10,078 bases of DNA, taken from the NCBI GenBank assembly GCA_002730795.1, contig PCAX01000045.1, positions 1-10,078 of the forward strand, given 5' to 3'. Both the position numbers and the translations under genes were made by a program. Origin of the DNA: Chloroflexota bacterium (GTDB lineage: Bacteria; Chloroflexota; Dehalococcoidia; Lucifugimonadales; Lucifugimonadaceae). Under the pieces are notes generated by a model. It saw only the letters and a program-made list of their open reading frames with translations. It did no database searches and was not told the DNA's origin. Positions 1-6,495 of this stretch are shown here, in pieces (within the stretch, counting starts at the first letter, position 1; each line of letters starts with the position of its first letter).

Positions 1-47
1 GTGTTTGGCCGCTGTTGTACCGGCAATTTTTATGTGTAAAAACAAAG

Positions 48-1640
48 TCAGGTAGTTTTATTCGAATTTCTTCTTTCAGCCTCGAGTCTCTCTAATTCAT
101 ATGTCTGATAGTCTACATATTTCATAGAATCTGCGATTAATTTGTGCCCCGCTTTATCTCGGATGAGCGTATGCATTTTTTGACAAATACGTCTATAATC
201 GGGGTGTCCTTGCCTAGAAGTCCTTAATTCAAGAAGGTGAAAAGCTTCCCTGATATTCATTTGCATCACGTATCGGATTTTAAAGGCAAAAGGTACCACA
301 TATTGAGCTACGTTTTCGCCACTAATCGAATTAACTGTATGGAACAATTCTTCACTCCGAGACATAACATTGTTCCATCGCTTAATTTCGCCAACTTCAT
401 CAATTAATTCGGGTGTAATATACCCATGATTTGTAGTCAAACGCTGCCATTCCACTGTCATCATTCGATGACGTTGTAAATCTCGAAAACTTCCATAATC
501 AGATAAAATATCGAATCTATAATATGACCGCTCGGCACCTCTGCCAGGAATGTGCCGTCGATTCGACCGTTGACCAACATATTCTCTTATAATCCTATGG
601 ATTTCTTCCTTAGATAAGGTTTCTATAATACGTTTTATTTGGATTTCCGATATGGATGAATATTCGTATAAAGCTGCAGCCAATAAATTTTTTTCTGCAT
701 CTTTATCCCAATCTATTAAATTAACTTCTAGAGATGGTTCAGCTTCAACGTCAGTAATGGCACTAATTTTTTCCATATTAATCCGTTTGTTACGAAAATA
801 ATTAGACCATTTTATTCCTCTATCTTCTATATCAACTCTCTTCAGAAAAGAAGGGATTATTTTCCTCAATTCTTCAAGCAACATGTCGGCACAATCTTGA
901 ACTTCCTGCAACGGGTGAGAATTCATTCGTATAATCATACGTTCATATGCTTGACCTGAAGCAAAAATGCCTACATTTGATTTTGTTGCTGCTGGCAAAA
1001 TTCCTCTCGCTGCGTCGCAGGCCTTGGCACGCATGGTGGCGTTATACACTGATTGTGAGTCTCTGTCAGATTTAGGATATTTGTTTTGTAAAAAACTATA
1101 GATCTTTCTTACCAAAAATGAATAATCGACAAAGTTACTATCAAGGATTTTTGAATATTCATTTTTATTAGTTGAATTAAATACTTCGGGCGGAACATAA
1201 TAAAGGAACTGATTTATCACATCTTTTTTATCATAGAATATATATCGAGTGGATTGTTCTAGGTAGGAAGTTAATCTACCCCTTTCTAGTATTTTTGTAA
1301 GCACATTGGAAGATTGTTCGCATGCGACATGAGCTGATCCTAATTGGGCCACTGAATCATCGCCATACTCTGAAAAAACCCTATCGTAAAGCCGTTCGGC
1401 CCGACTTGAATTGACTTCGCTTTCCGTTACGGTTTGCGAAAAAATACCTTCGGTTCCGGAATAAAATTCATCCAGAAATAATCTCCGGAGAGATTTTGTA
1501 GTCCGAGAATATCTAGCAAACAAAGCACCTTTAACAACTTCAGGTAAGTTATAGATCGCAAAAACTGGTCTATCAACGTTAGTGAAATATTGGTTTAAAA
1601 TGCTTGTTTCTTTTTTTGTATAATCCTCAGTTGAATACAT
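48..1640 (-). CDS. thyX: Tandem-domain FAD-dependent thymidylate synthase (ThyX-like)
   Basis: ThyX enzymes convert dUMP to dTMP using 5,10-methylene-THF, FAD and NADPH. This protein has about 530 residues from the ATG, roughly twice the usual 220-250, and shows two ThyX-like halves. The first half (about 1-270) carries R-G-R-L-T-S-Y-L-E-Q-S-T-R-Y at 120-133, aligning with the family signature RHRxxSxNExSxRY but lacking His and Asn. Its second conserved block (ILPAATKSN...IIRMN) lies at about 214-240. The second half (about 310-530) keeps RHR at 390-392 but has lost the S-T-R-Y part; its late block NIREAFHLLELR is at 462-473. A weakly conserved linker joins the halves. The frame can be extended to a TTG at 1655; neither start has a clear ribosome site, so the ATG at 1640 was taken. 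It is the last gene of the minus-strand group, 37 bases after E2. Family membership looks secure; whether it still makes dTMP is inferred. Confidence 0.85.
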   Translation of the reverse strand: MYSTEDYTKKETSILNQYFTNVDRPVFAIYNLPEVVKGALFARYSRTTKSLRRLFLDEFYSGTEGIFSQTVTESEVNSSRAERLYDRVFSEYGDDSVAQLGSAHVACEQSSNVLTKILERGRLTSYLEQSTRYIFYDKKDVINQFLYYVPPEVFNSTNKNEYSKILDSNFVDYSFLVRKIYSFLQNKYPKSDRDSQSVYNATMRAKACDAARGILPAATKSNVGIFASGQAYERMIIRMNSHPLQEVQDCADMLLEELRKIIPSFLKRVDIEDRGIKWSNYFRNKRINMEKISAITDVEAEPSLEVNLIDWDKDAEKNLLAAALYEYSSISEIQIKRIIETLSKEEIHRIIREYVGQRSNRRHIPGRGAERSYYRFDILSDYGSFRDLQRHRMMTVEWQRLTTNHGYITPELIDEVGEIKRWNNVMSRSEELFHTVNSISGENVAQYVVPFAFKIRYVMQMNIREAFHLLELRTSRQGHPDYRRICQKMHTLIRDKAGHKLIADSMKYVDYQTYELERLEAERRNSNKTT

Positions 1641-1677
1641 AAATGTAGATAGCAAATACGAAAAATGGTTTATTATT

Positions 1678-2970
1678 TCATCGGAATAAATTAATCGGAT
1701 TTTCGATGTTTGTTTGAATTTCCTGCATTAGAATAGCAGCTTCAGCTCCGTCCCCTACCCTATGATCAGCGGAAATAGTTGCATTCATGATATCTCGTAT
1801 TACTATTTGATCATTTTTGACAACGGGCTTCTTTTTTATGGACCCAACTGCTAATATTCCAGCCTGAGGCGGAACTATTATCGCAGCAAAGGTATCAGTC
1901 CCAAACATTCCCAAATTCGAGGTGCCGAAAGTTCCTTGTGTAAGTTCATCTTGAGTAAGAGTTCCACCTTGACCTCTAGCCCGAGAACCAATGTCCTTCG
2001 AAGACCTAGAAATTTCTATCAATGATAGATTCTGGCACCCCAAGATCGCAGGAACAATCAATCCTCCTTCTAATGCGATGGCTATTCCTATATTAATGTC
2101 TGTATGGCCCAGTAACTGCTCGTCCGAAAAAAAGGAATTCCATTTTGGGTATTTTACTAAGGCGTTTACGAGAGATTTAATTATTAAATCGTTGACCGAA
2201 ATTCTATCCCCTTGATCTTTTATAACGTCATTCAGTTGGTTCCTAAATAACATGGCGTCAGTCATGTCTATTTCGTGCGTCACATAATAATGGGGTATTT
2301 CGGTTTTAGATCTAATAGTTACACGTGCGATTGCCTGGCGCATAGTAGTTACAGGAATATTTTTCGCATCGATATTGCGATTTGAGTCTATCATCAAACT
2401 ATTTATTGAGGAAGACGGCACATATGAAAGCACGTCGTTCTTTGTAACTCTGCCAGCAGGCCCCGTACCAGAAACAAGGGCGATGTCTATGTTGTTTTCT
2501 CTTGCTAATTTACGGGCCATAGGTGAAGCTTTCACTCTGGTTCTACTTTGTCCCTCATGTTGAGGTTTGTTATCAGATTGGTCAAATTGAGTTTCTGAGT
2601 CATTGTTTTGTTTGGAGTTCAAGGATTCTAATGATGAAAGTGGTGGAGTTGAGATTGGTGTATTTTCAACCTTTTCTTCAAGAACTTCGGCTGCCTCAGA
2701 TTTTCTCTCTTCGATTTCGGGTAGTTCATCATCCGGATTTCCTATAAATGCTATAAGAGTTCCAACATCAACCTTTTCACCAGAGTTTACAATTATTTTT
2801 TTTAATACACCACCTGCATATGTTTCCATCTCTACAACAGTTTTATCGGTTTCAATTTCCGCAATTTTATCTCCTTTTTCCAAAACATCTCCCTCTGATT
2901 TCAACCAATTTACTATGGTCCCCTCAGTCATATCTGCACCCATTGACGGCATTGTCACTTCTGTGATCAA
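1678..2970 (-). CDS. pdhC: 2-oxo acid dehydrogenase E2, dihydrolipoamide acetyltransferase
   Basis: This is the E2 core of a pyruvate-dehydrogenase-type complex, moving the acetyl group from lipoamide to CoA in the cytoplasm. The 430-residue protein has one N-terminal lipoyl domain (1-77) with the lipoyl lysine K43 in the E-T-D-K-T turn. An acidic, Ser/Asn-rich linker (about 80-143) follows in place of the common Ala-Pro linker. Then come a peripheral-subunit-binding domain (about 145-184, starting KASPMARKLA) and the acyltransferase domain (about 205-430). The catalytic motif D-H-R-V-G-D-G is at 402-408, with H403 and D407. The TTG start at 2970 is supported by AAGGAG eight bases upstream and by MITEVTMPSMG, which matches the usual lipoyl-domain start. 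It lies 52 bases after E1-beta. Specificity for pyruvate rather than acetoin or another 2-oxo acid is inferred; the gene symbol is by function. Confidence 0.93.
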   Translation of the reverse strand: MITEVTMPSMGADMTEGTIVNWLKSEGDVLEKGDKIAEIETDKTVVEMETYAGGVLKKIIVNSGEKVDVGTLIAFIGNPDDELPEIEERKSEAAEVLEEKVENTPISTPPLSSLESLNSKQNNDSETQFDQSDNKPQHEGQSRTRVKASPMARKLARENNIDIALVSGTGPAGRVTKNDVLSYVPSSSINSLMIDSNRNIDAKNIPVTTMRQAIARVTIRSKTEIPHYYVTHEIDMTDAMLFRNQLNDVIKDQGDRISVNDLIIKSLVNALVKYPKWNSFFSDEQLLGHTDINIGIAIALEGGLIVPAILGCQNLSLIEISRSSKDIGSRARGQGGTLTQDELTQGTFGTSNLGMFGTDTFAAIIVPPQAGILAVGSIKKKPVVKNDQIVIRDIMNATISADHRVGDGAEAAILMQEIQTNIENPINLFR

Positions 2971-2978
2971 TATAAATT

Positions 2979-2984
2979 CTCCTT
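2979..2984 (-). promoter_or_regulatory. Shine-Dalgarno site fixing the E2 TTG start
   Basis: Read on the minus strand the bases are AAGGAG, followed by an 8-base spacer and then TTG at 2970-2968. This is one of the two clearest ribosome binding sites in the window. It decides for the TTG start over the GTG and ATG codons further in, which would cut into the first strand of the lipoyl domain. Confidence 0.8.
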
Positions 2985-3022
2985 AAGTTGTAATTTTTAT
3001 CGTATTTCTTGAATTCAAAAAA

Positions 3023-4000
3023 TCAAACACCATAACCTTTTTCAAAAGCTTTGACTACAGATTGAACATCGACAAATGCTTTTTTTTCGAGATCATGATT
3101 ATAAGGCCATGGAACATTGTCAGAACCTACTGTCACAATGGGACCATCCAACCAATCAACCGAATTTTCCGTAATTAAAGAGGCCACTTCTGACATTACA
3201 CCTCCGGTTTTTCGTGCTGTGTCAACCAACACCACTCTGTTAGTTTTTCGAACTGAGTTGCTAATTGTAATTGTATCTATTGGGTTTAAAGAACGTAGGT
3301 CAACTAATTCCGCGTTTATACCATTTTTTTCAAGATAATTAGCCGTTTCTGAAATGATTTTTATACCGTGACCATAGGAAAATAACGATACATCCGATCC
3401 AGATTTAATCACATTAGCTTTACCTATAGGAACTTCATAATATTCGTTGGGTATTTCACCTTTTTTTGAATACAACATTGCAGGTTCAGCAACAAAGACC
3501 GGATTATCGTCTTTAATCGCACTTCTAATCAAACCCAAAGCATCGTACGGAGTAGAGGGACAAACACATTTCAATCCCGGCACTTCACACAACCAAGTTT
3601 CGAAGCTTTGAGAATGAGTTGCTGCAAGTTGAACGCCTGCACCAGTTGGGGCCCTTAAAACCATAGGCACATTAACCTGACCTCCGGACATGTACCTAAT
3701 ATTAGCCGCCATATTAACTATCTGGTCAAAACCTACTAATGAAAATGATATTGACATAAGTTCAATAACAGGTCGTAATCCTGCAATGGCAGCTCCGATA
3801 CCTGCTCCTATAAACGTAGCTTCAGATATAGGCGTATCTTTTATTCTTTCGGGTCCATATTGATCCAAAAGACCATCTGTCACGGCATAGGCTCCACCGT
3901 AAGCACCAATATCCTCTCCCATAATAAACACGGAGGGATCGTTATCTAAAGCTTCTTGCAGCCCCAGTTTTATGGCATCTCTAAATAAAATATCAGGCAT
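3023..4000 (-). CDS. pdhB: Pyruvate dehydrogenase-type E1 component, beta subunit
   Basis: This is the beta chain of the heterotetrameric (alpha2-beta2) thiamine-diphosphate E1 that decarboxylates a 2-oxo acid and acetylates the E2 lipoyl arm. It has 325 residues, the normal length. The TPP-binding region shows FMGEDIGAYGG (25-36) and TPISEATFIGAGIG (56-69), in which E60 is the expected glutamate contacting the TPP aminopyrimidine. THSQSFE (128-134) carries the expected active-site H129, followed by PGLKCVCPSTPYDA (141-154). The C-terminal transketolase domain begins near 190. The ATG at 4000 directly abuts the TAA of the alpha gene (4003-4001), so the two subunits are probably translated in a coupled way in equal amounts. 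The order alpha-beta-E2 is typical of PDH or acetoin dehydrogenase operons; I favour PDH but the sequence does not settle it. Confidence 0.93.
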   Translation of the reverse strand: MPDILFRDAIKLGLQEALDNDPSVFIMGEDIGAYGGAYAVTDGLLDQYGPERIKDTPISEATFIGAGIGAAIAGLRPVIELMSISFSLVGFDQIVNMAANIRYMSGGQVNVPMVLRAPTGAGVQLAATHSQSFETWLCEVPGLKCVCPSTPYDALGLIRSAIKDDNPVFVAEPAMLYSKKGEIPNEYYEVPIGKANVIKSGSDVSLFSYGHGIKIISETANYLEKNGINAELVDLRSLNPIDTITISNSVRKTNRVVLVDTARKTGGVMSEVASLITENSVDWLDGPIVTVGSDNVPWPYNHDLEKKAFVDVQSVVKAFEKGYGV

Positions 4001-5038
4001 TTAATCTCTATAAATATCTTTATAAAGTTCACTCATCGGTGGGTTTGGACTGTTTTCAGCAAATTTAACAGCTTGATCAATCTGTTTATCTATCTTTGAT
4101 TTAATGTCAGATATCTCCTGGTCGGTACTCATGTTTTGATTGATTAAATATTTAGGAAACGTTTCAACTGGATCTTTATTTCTCCAAGACTTAATTTCAT
4201 CATTATCTCTATATTTCTGTCCATCAGCGTATGAATGTCCTACAAATCTGAAAGTTTTACACTCAATAAAATATGGAGAAGAATTCGAGCGTATTTTATC
4301 AATTGCGGCTCGCGTCGCTTCCCTGACGGCCAAAACGTCCATCCCATCTACTTCAGCGGTATCGATCCCATACGTACTAACACCAGGATAAAAATCTGTA
4401 CCTCCGGCTCTAACTCTTTCTATAGATGACCCCATACCATATCCGTTATTTTCCAACACGAAAAGAATTGGTAGTTGCCAAACAGCTGCTAGGTTCAAAG
4501 TTTCATGATAAACACCTTGATTAGTAGCTCCGTCTCCAAAAAAACAGACGGTTATGCCTTCTTCATTTTTGTACTTTTGGGCCAAAGATAATCCAGCCGC
4601 AACCGGCAATTGTCCTGCAACAATAGCATGACCCCCCATAAATTTTTTTGAAACATCAAAAAGGTGCATCGAACCACCTTTCCCTTTTGACAATCCAGTA
4701 GATTTACCAAAAAGTTCCGCCATCGATCTATTAACGTCCAAACCTCTAGCTAATGCATGTCCATGGTCGCGGTAATGAGTTATTACATAATCATCTTTCG
4801 AAAGCTGAGACAGTACACCTACCCCAGTAGCTTCTTGCCCAATATACAAATGTAAGAACCCTCGGATGTTTCCTTGCGAATATTGTTCTCCACAAGTAAT
4901 TTCAAACTGTCTAATCAAATACATTTGTTTAAATAAACCAAGCAAAGCATCTCTATCATGGAAGGAATTTCCACTAGAAGTGTTTTTTATTTTTTTTGAT
5001 CTACGAGTTCTCGGCATATATCGGTGAATTGTTGTCAA
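4001..5038 (-). CDS. pdhA: Pyruvate dehydrogenase-type E1 component, alpha subunit
   Basis: This is the alpha chain of E1, carrying the TPP diphosphate/Mg-binding motif. In the 345-residue translation the motif starts at GDG (168-170) and ends at ENN (196-198), the normal spacing. Also visible are FLHLYIGQEA (61-70), YRDHGHALARG (89-99), KGKGGSMHLFD (118-128) and the active-site loop RFVGHSYADGQKYR (264-277) with H268, S269 and D272. These match the family throughout. The first 25 residues are basic and not conserved (RTRRSKKIK), and the TTG at 5038 has no clear ribosome site. An ATG at 5017 (residue 8) is an equally good start. The gene follows folD after 62 bases with no visible terminator. 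E3 is not in the window, so the complex must draw E3 from elsewhere. Confidence 0.92.
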   Translation of the reverse strand: MTTIHRYMPRTRRSKKIKNTSSGNSFHDRDALLGLFKQMYLIRQFEITCGEQYSQGNIRGFLHLYIGQEATGVGVLSQLSKDDYVITHYRDHGHALARGLDVNRSMAELFGKSTGLSKGKGGSMHLFDVSKKFMGGHAIVAGQLPVAAGLSLAQKYKNEEGITVCFFGDGATNQGVYHETLNLAAVWQLPILFVLENNGYGMGSSIERVRAGGTDFYPGVSTYGIDTAEVDGMDVLAVREATRAAIDKIRSNSSPYFIECKTFRFVGHSYADGQKYRDNDEIKSWRNKDPVETFPKYLINQNMSTDQEISDIKSKIDKQIDQAVKFAENSPNPPMSELYKDIYRD

Positions 5039-5100
5039 TGTTCTACCGTTGAATTACTAACCACGTAAAATCAATCAACAGCAAAAACGTTCTTATAATT

Positions 5101-6054
5101 CTACTTCATTTTTTTTGAAATCTTTGCCGCTTTAACCACATTTTTAAGTAGCATAGCAACCGTCATTGGACCCACACCACCAGGGACTGGTGTAATCAAC
5201 GAAGCTACTTTGCTTACGTTTTCATAATCTACGTCACCTACAAGTTTAAACCCTTTTACCTTAGTTTCATCGGTTACACGATTAACGCCTACATCTATCA
5301 CGCATGTACCTTTTTTTACCATAGTTTCACCAATAACCATCGGTTGACCCACAGCCGCTATCAATATGTCTGCCTGCTTTGTTTCATATTGAAGATCCTT
5401 CGTTCCAGTATGGCAAACCGTCACAGTAGCATTGCCGTCATTACCTCTCTTTAAGAGTAGTGCTGACAATGGAAGGCCCACGAGTTTGCTTCTTCCAACA
5501 ATAACCACTTTTTTTCCAGAAGTCTGTATTCTTGCATCTTTCAAAAGACGCATAATACCTAACGGAGTCGCAGGTACAAACCTAGGAAAACCACCAAACA
5601 ACAACCCTAAATTTTCCACCGTTAACCCATCGACGTCTTTCAACGGTGATATTGAAGCAATCACCGAATCTTCATTAATATGTGCGGGCAGGGGAAGTTG
5701 AACAATAATTCCATCATAAGTTTCATCGTTATTCAGACGGGTGATTAACTTGATCAAATCTAACTCAGTCGCGTCATTTGAAATCCTGAATATTTCTGGC
5801 ACAATCCCTACTTTTTTACAGTTGATTTCTTTGTGGGTTACGTAGGATTTAGAAGCTGGATTCTCTCCGACTAACACGACAGCTAATGTTGGAGATTTAT
5901 TCGTTTCATTAACATACTCGTCTACCTCCGTTTTGACCTCCAAGTGAACAGCTTCTGCTATAAGTTTCCCATCTAATATATCTGCTCTCAATAAATCGCT
6001 CCAATTTGTTACTGGTTTCCCTTGATTTTTATCGTAATCGAAAAGCGGCTTCAT
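5101..6054 (-). CDS. folD: Methylenetetrahydrofolate dehydrogenase / methenyl-THF cyclohydrolase
   Basis: FolD oxidises 5,10-methylene-THF with NADP+ and hydrolyses the product to 10-formyl-THF, feeding purine and formyl-Met synthesis and yielding NADPH. Conserved elements: ENPASKSYVTHK (64-75) with Y71 and the catalytic K75, VQLPLP (118-123), SPLKDVDGL (136-144), PATPLGI (161-167, usually PCTP), the NADP-binding VGRSKLVGLP (186-195), DVGVNR (254-259) and the strong TPVPGGVGPMT (288-298). From the ATG at 6054 it has 317 residues, about 21 more than usual. A TTG at 5991 preceded by GGAG would give MRADILDGK, aligning with the normal FolD start and giving 296 residues. I report the longer frame but consider the TTG start at least as likely. 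It heads the minus-strand group and diverges from acpS. Confidence 0.94.
   Translation of the reverse strand: MKPLFDYDKNQGKPVTNWSDLLRADILDGKLIAEAVHLEVKTEVDEYVNETNKSPTLAVVLVGENPASKSYVTHKEINCKKVGIVPEIFRISNDATELDLIKLITRLNNDETYDGIIVQLPLPAHINEDSVIASISPLKDVDGLTVENLGLLFGGFPRFVPATPLGIMRLLKDARIQTSGKKVVIVGRSKLVGLPLSALLLKRGNDGNATVTVCHTGTKDLQYETKQADILIAAVGQPMVIGETMVKKGTCVIDVGVNRVTDETKVKGFKLVGDVDYENVSKVASLITPVPGGVGPMTVAMLLKNVVKAAKISKKMK
5999..6002 (-). promoter_or_regulatory. Candidate ribosome binding site for an internal folD start
   Basis: Minus-strand GGAG lies 7 bases before the in-frame TTG at 5991-5989. The outer ATG at 6054 has no purine-rich site before it. The motif is only four bases, so chance is possible, but it coincides with the point where similarity to the FolD family begins (I-L-D-G-K). 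Confidence 0.45.
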
Positions 6055-6067
6055 TTTGTTAACTAAT

Positions 6068-6089
6068 AAAAAAACGGTCCCCGACCATC
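6068..6089 (-). terminator. Hairpin plus T-run upstream of folD
   Basis: On the minus strand the bases of 6089-6073 can fold as a 7-pair stem with a 3-base GGG loop. The core is GGTC/GACC and the outer pairs are A-U or G-U. The stem runs into seven T (6074-6068). This looks like a small intrinsic terminator facing folD, with no minus-strand gene before it in the window. It might act as an attenuator or stop antisense transcripts of acpS; the stem is short and it may be accidental. Confidence 0.3.
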
Positions 6090-6114
6090 TATCATAAATA
6101 CTTTAAACACTAAA

Positions 6115-6495
6115 ATGAGACAGGAAATGATTTATACAGGAATAGATATAATAGAAATAGACAGAATAGCTGGTGTTCAAAACCGTTTTCCCAAACGATT
6201 TTTAGAAAAAATATACACCCCCGGTGAGATTTCTTATTGTCGCCAACGGGCTCCACAACTTGCAAGTAGATTCGCAGCAAAAGAAGCTACTATGAAGGCG
6301 CTAGGCACAGGTATTAGGGGAATACCGTGGAGGTCGATTGAGGTTATCCGTGAAAGAGGTGAAGCTCCTACCGTTTTGCTTCACGGGCCTGCAAAAAGAA
6401 AGGCTGAAGCGCTAGGTATCGTCAGATTTTCATTGAGTTTATCCCATTCTAAAAATATTGCAATAGCGTCAGTCATTGGGGAGACAACCCATTGA
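6115..6495 (+). CDS. acpS: Holo-[acyl-carrier-protein] synthase
   Basis: AcpS transfers the 4'-phosphopantetheine arm from CoA to a serine of acyl carrier protein, activating fatty acid synthesis. The 126-residue length is normal. GIDIIEIDRI (9-18) holds the Mg-binding D11, RFAAKEATMKALGTG (52-66) has the conserved K56 and E57, and SLSHSKNIAIASV (108-120) is the C-terminal SLSH motif. The family usually starts just before this first motif, so the ATG at 6127 (residue 5, MIYTGIDI) could be the true start; neither ATG has a clear Shine-Dalgarno sequence. The stop TGA overlaps the TTG start of nnr by sharing T-T-G-A at 6492-6495, so the two genes are probably co-translated. It is the first gene of the plus-strand arm, divergent from folD. 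Confidence 0.94.
   Translation: MRQEMIYTGIDIIEIDRIAGVQNRFPKRFLEKIYTPGEISYCRQRAPQLASRFAAKEATMKALGTGIRGIPWRSIEVIRERGEAPTVLLHGPAKRKAEALGIVRFSLSLSHSKNIAIASVIGETTH
6478..6483 (+). promoter_or_regulatory. Shine-Dalgarno site fixing the nnr TTG start
   Basis: GGGGAG inside the end of acpS is followed by an 8-base spacer and TTG at 6492-6494. It supports the TTG start, which gives MKIVTTNTM, the usual beginning of the epimerase domain, over the ATG eight codons later. Confidence 0.75.

Noticed and set aside
1..47. Possible end or start of a further gene left of the ThyX-like gene; also a GCCG/CGGC pairing (8-24) followed by five T.
   Set aside because: Several frames are open across these 47 bases (a minus-strand TTG at 45 stays open to the edge; a plus-strand frame ends at 39 and another at 54), and none can be matched to a family. 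The stem has only four pairs with a 9-base loop.
1991..2986. Plus-strand open frames of 62-127 codons opposite the E2 gene.
   Set aside because: They lie antisense to a gene with clear lipoyl, binding and catalytic motifs and show no recognisable protein features; they are shadows of its codon pattern.
3009..3018. Perfect 10-base palindrome TTGAATTCAA between E1-beta and E2.
   Set aside because: Short palindromes are expected in AT-rich DNA, and there is no second copy or link to a promoter.
5039..5100. Possible separate promoter between folD and E1-alpha on the minus strand.
   Set aside because: Only loose matches (TTGATT then TAATTC) were found and no terminator; read-through from folD is simpler.
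3117..5701. Plus-strand open frames of 64-89 codons opposite E1-beta, E1-alpha and folD.
   Set aside because: All are antisense to well-conserved enzymes, with no ribosome sites or motifs noticed.
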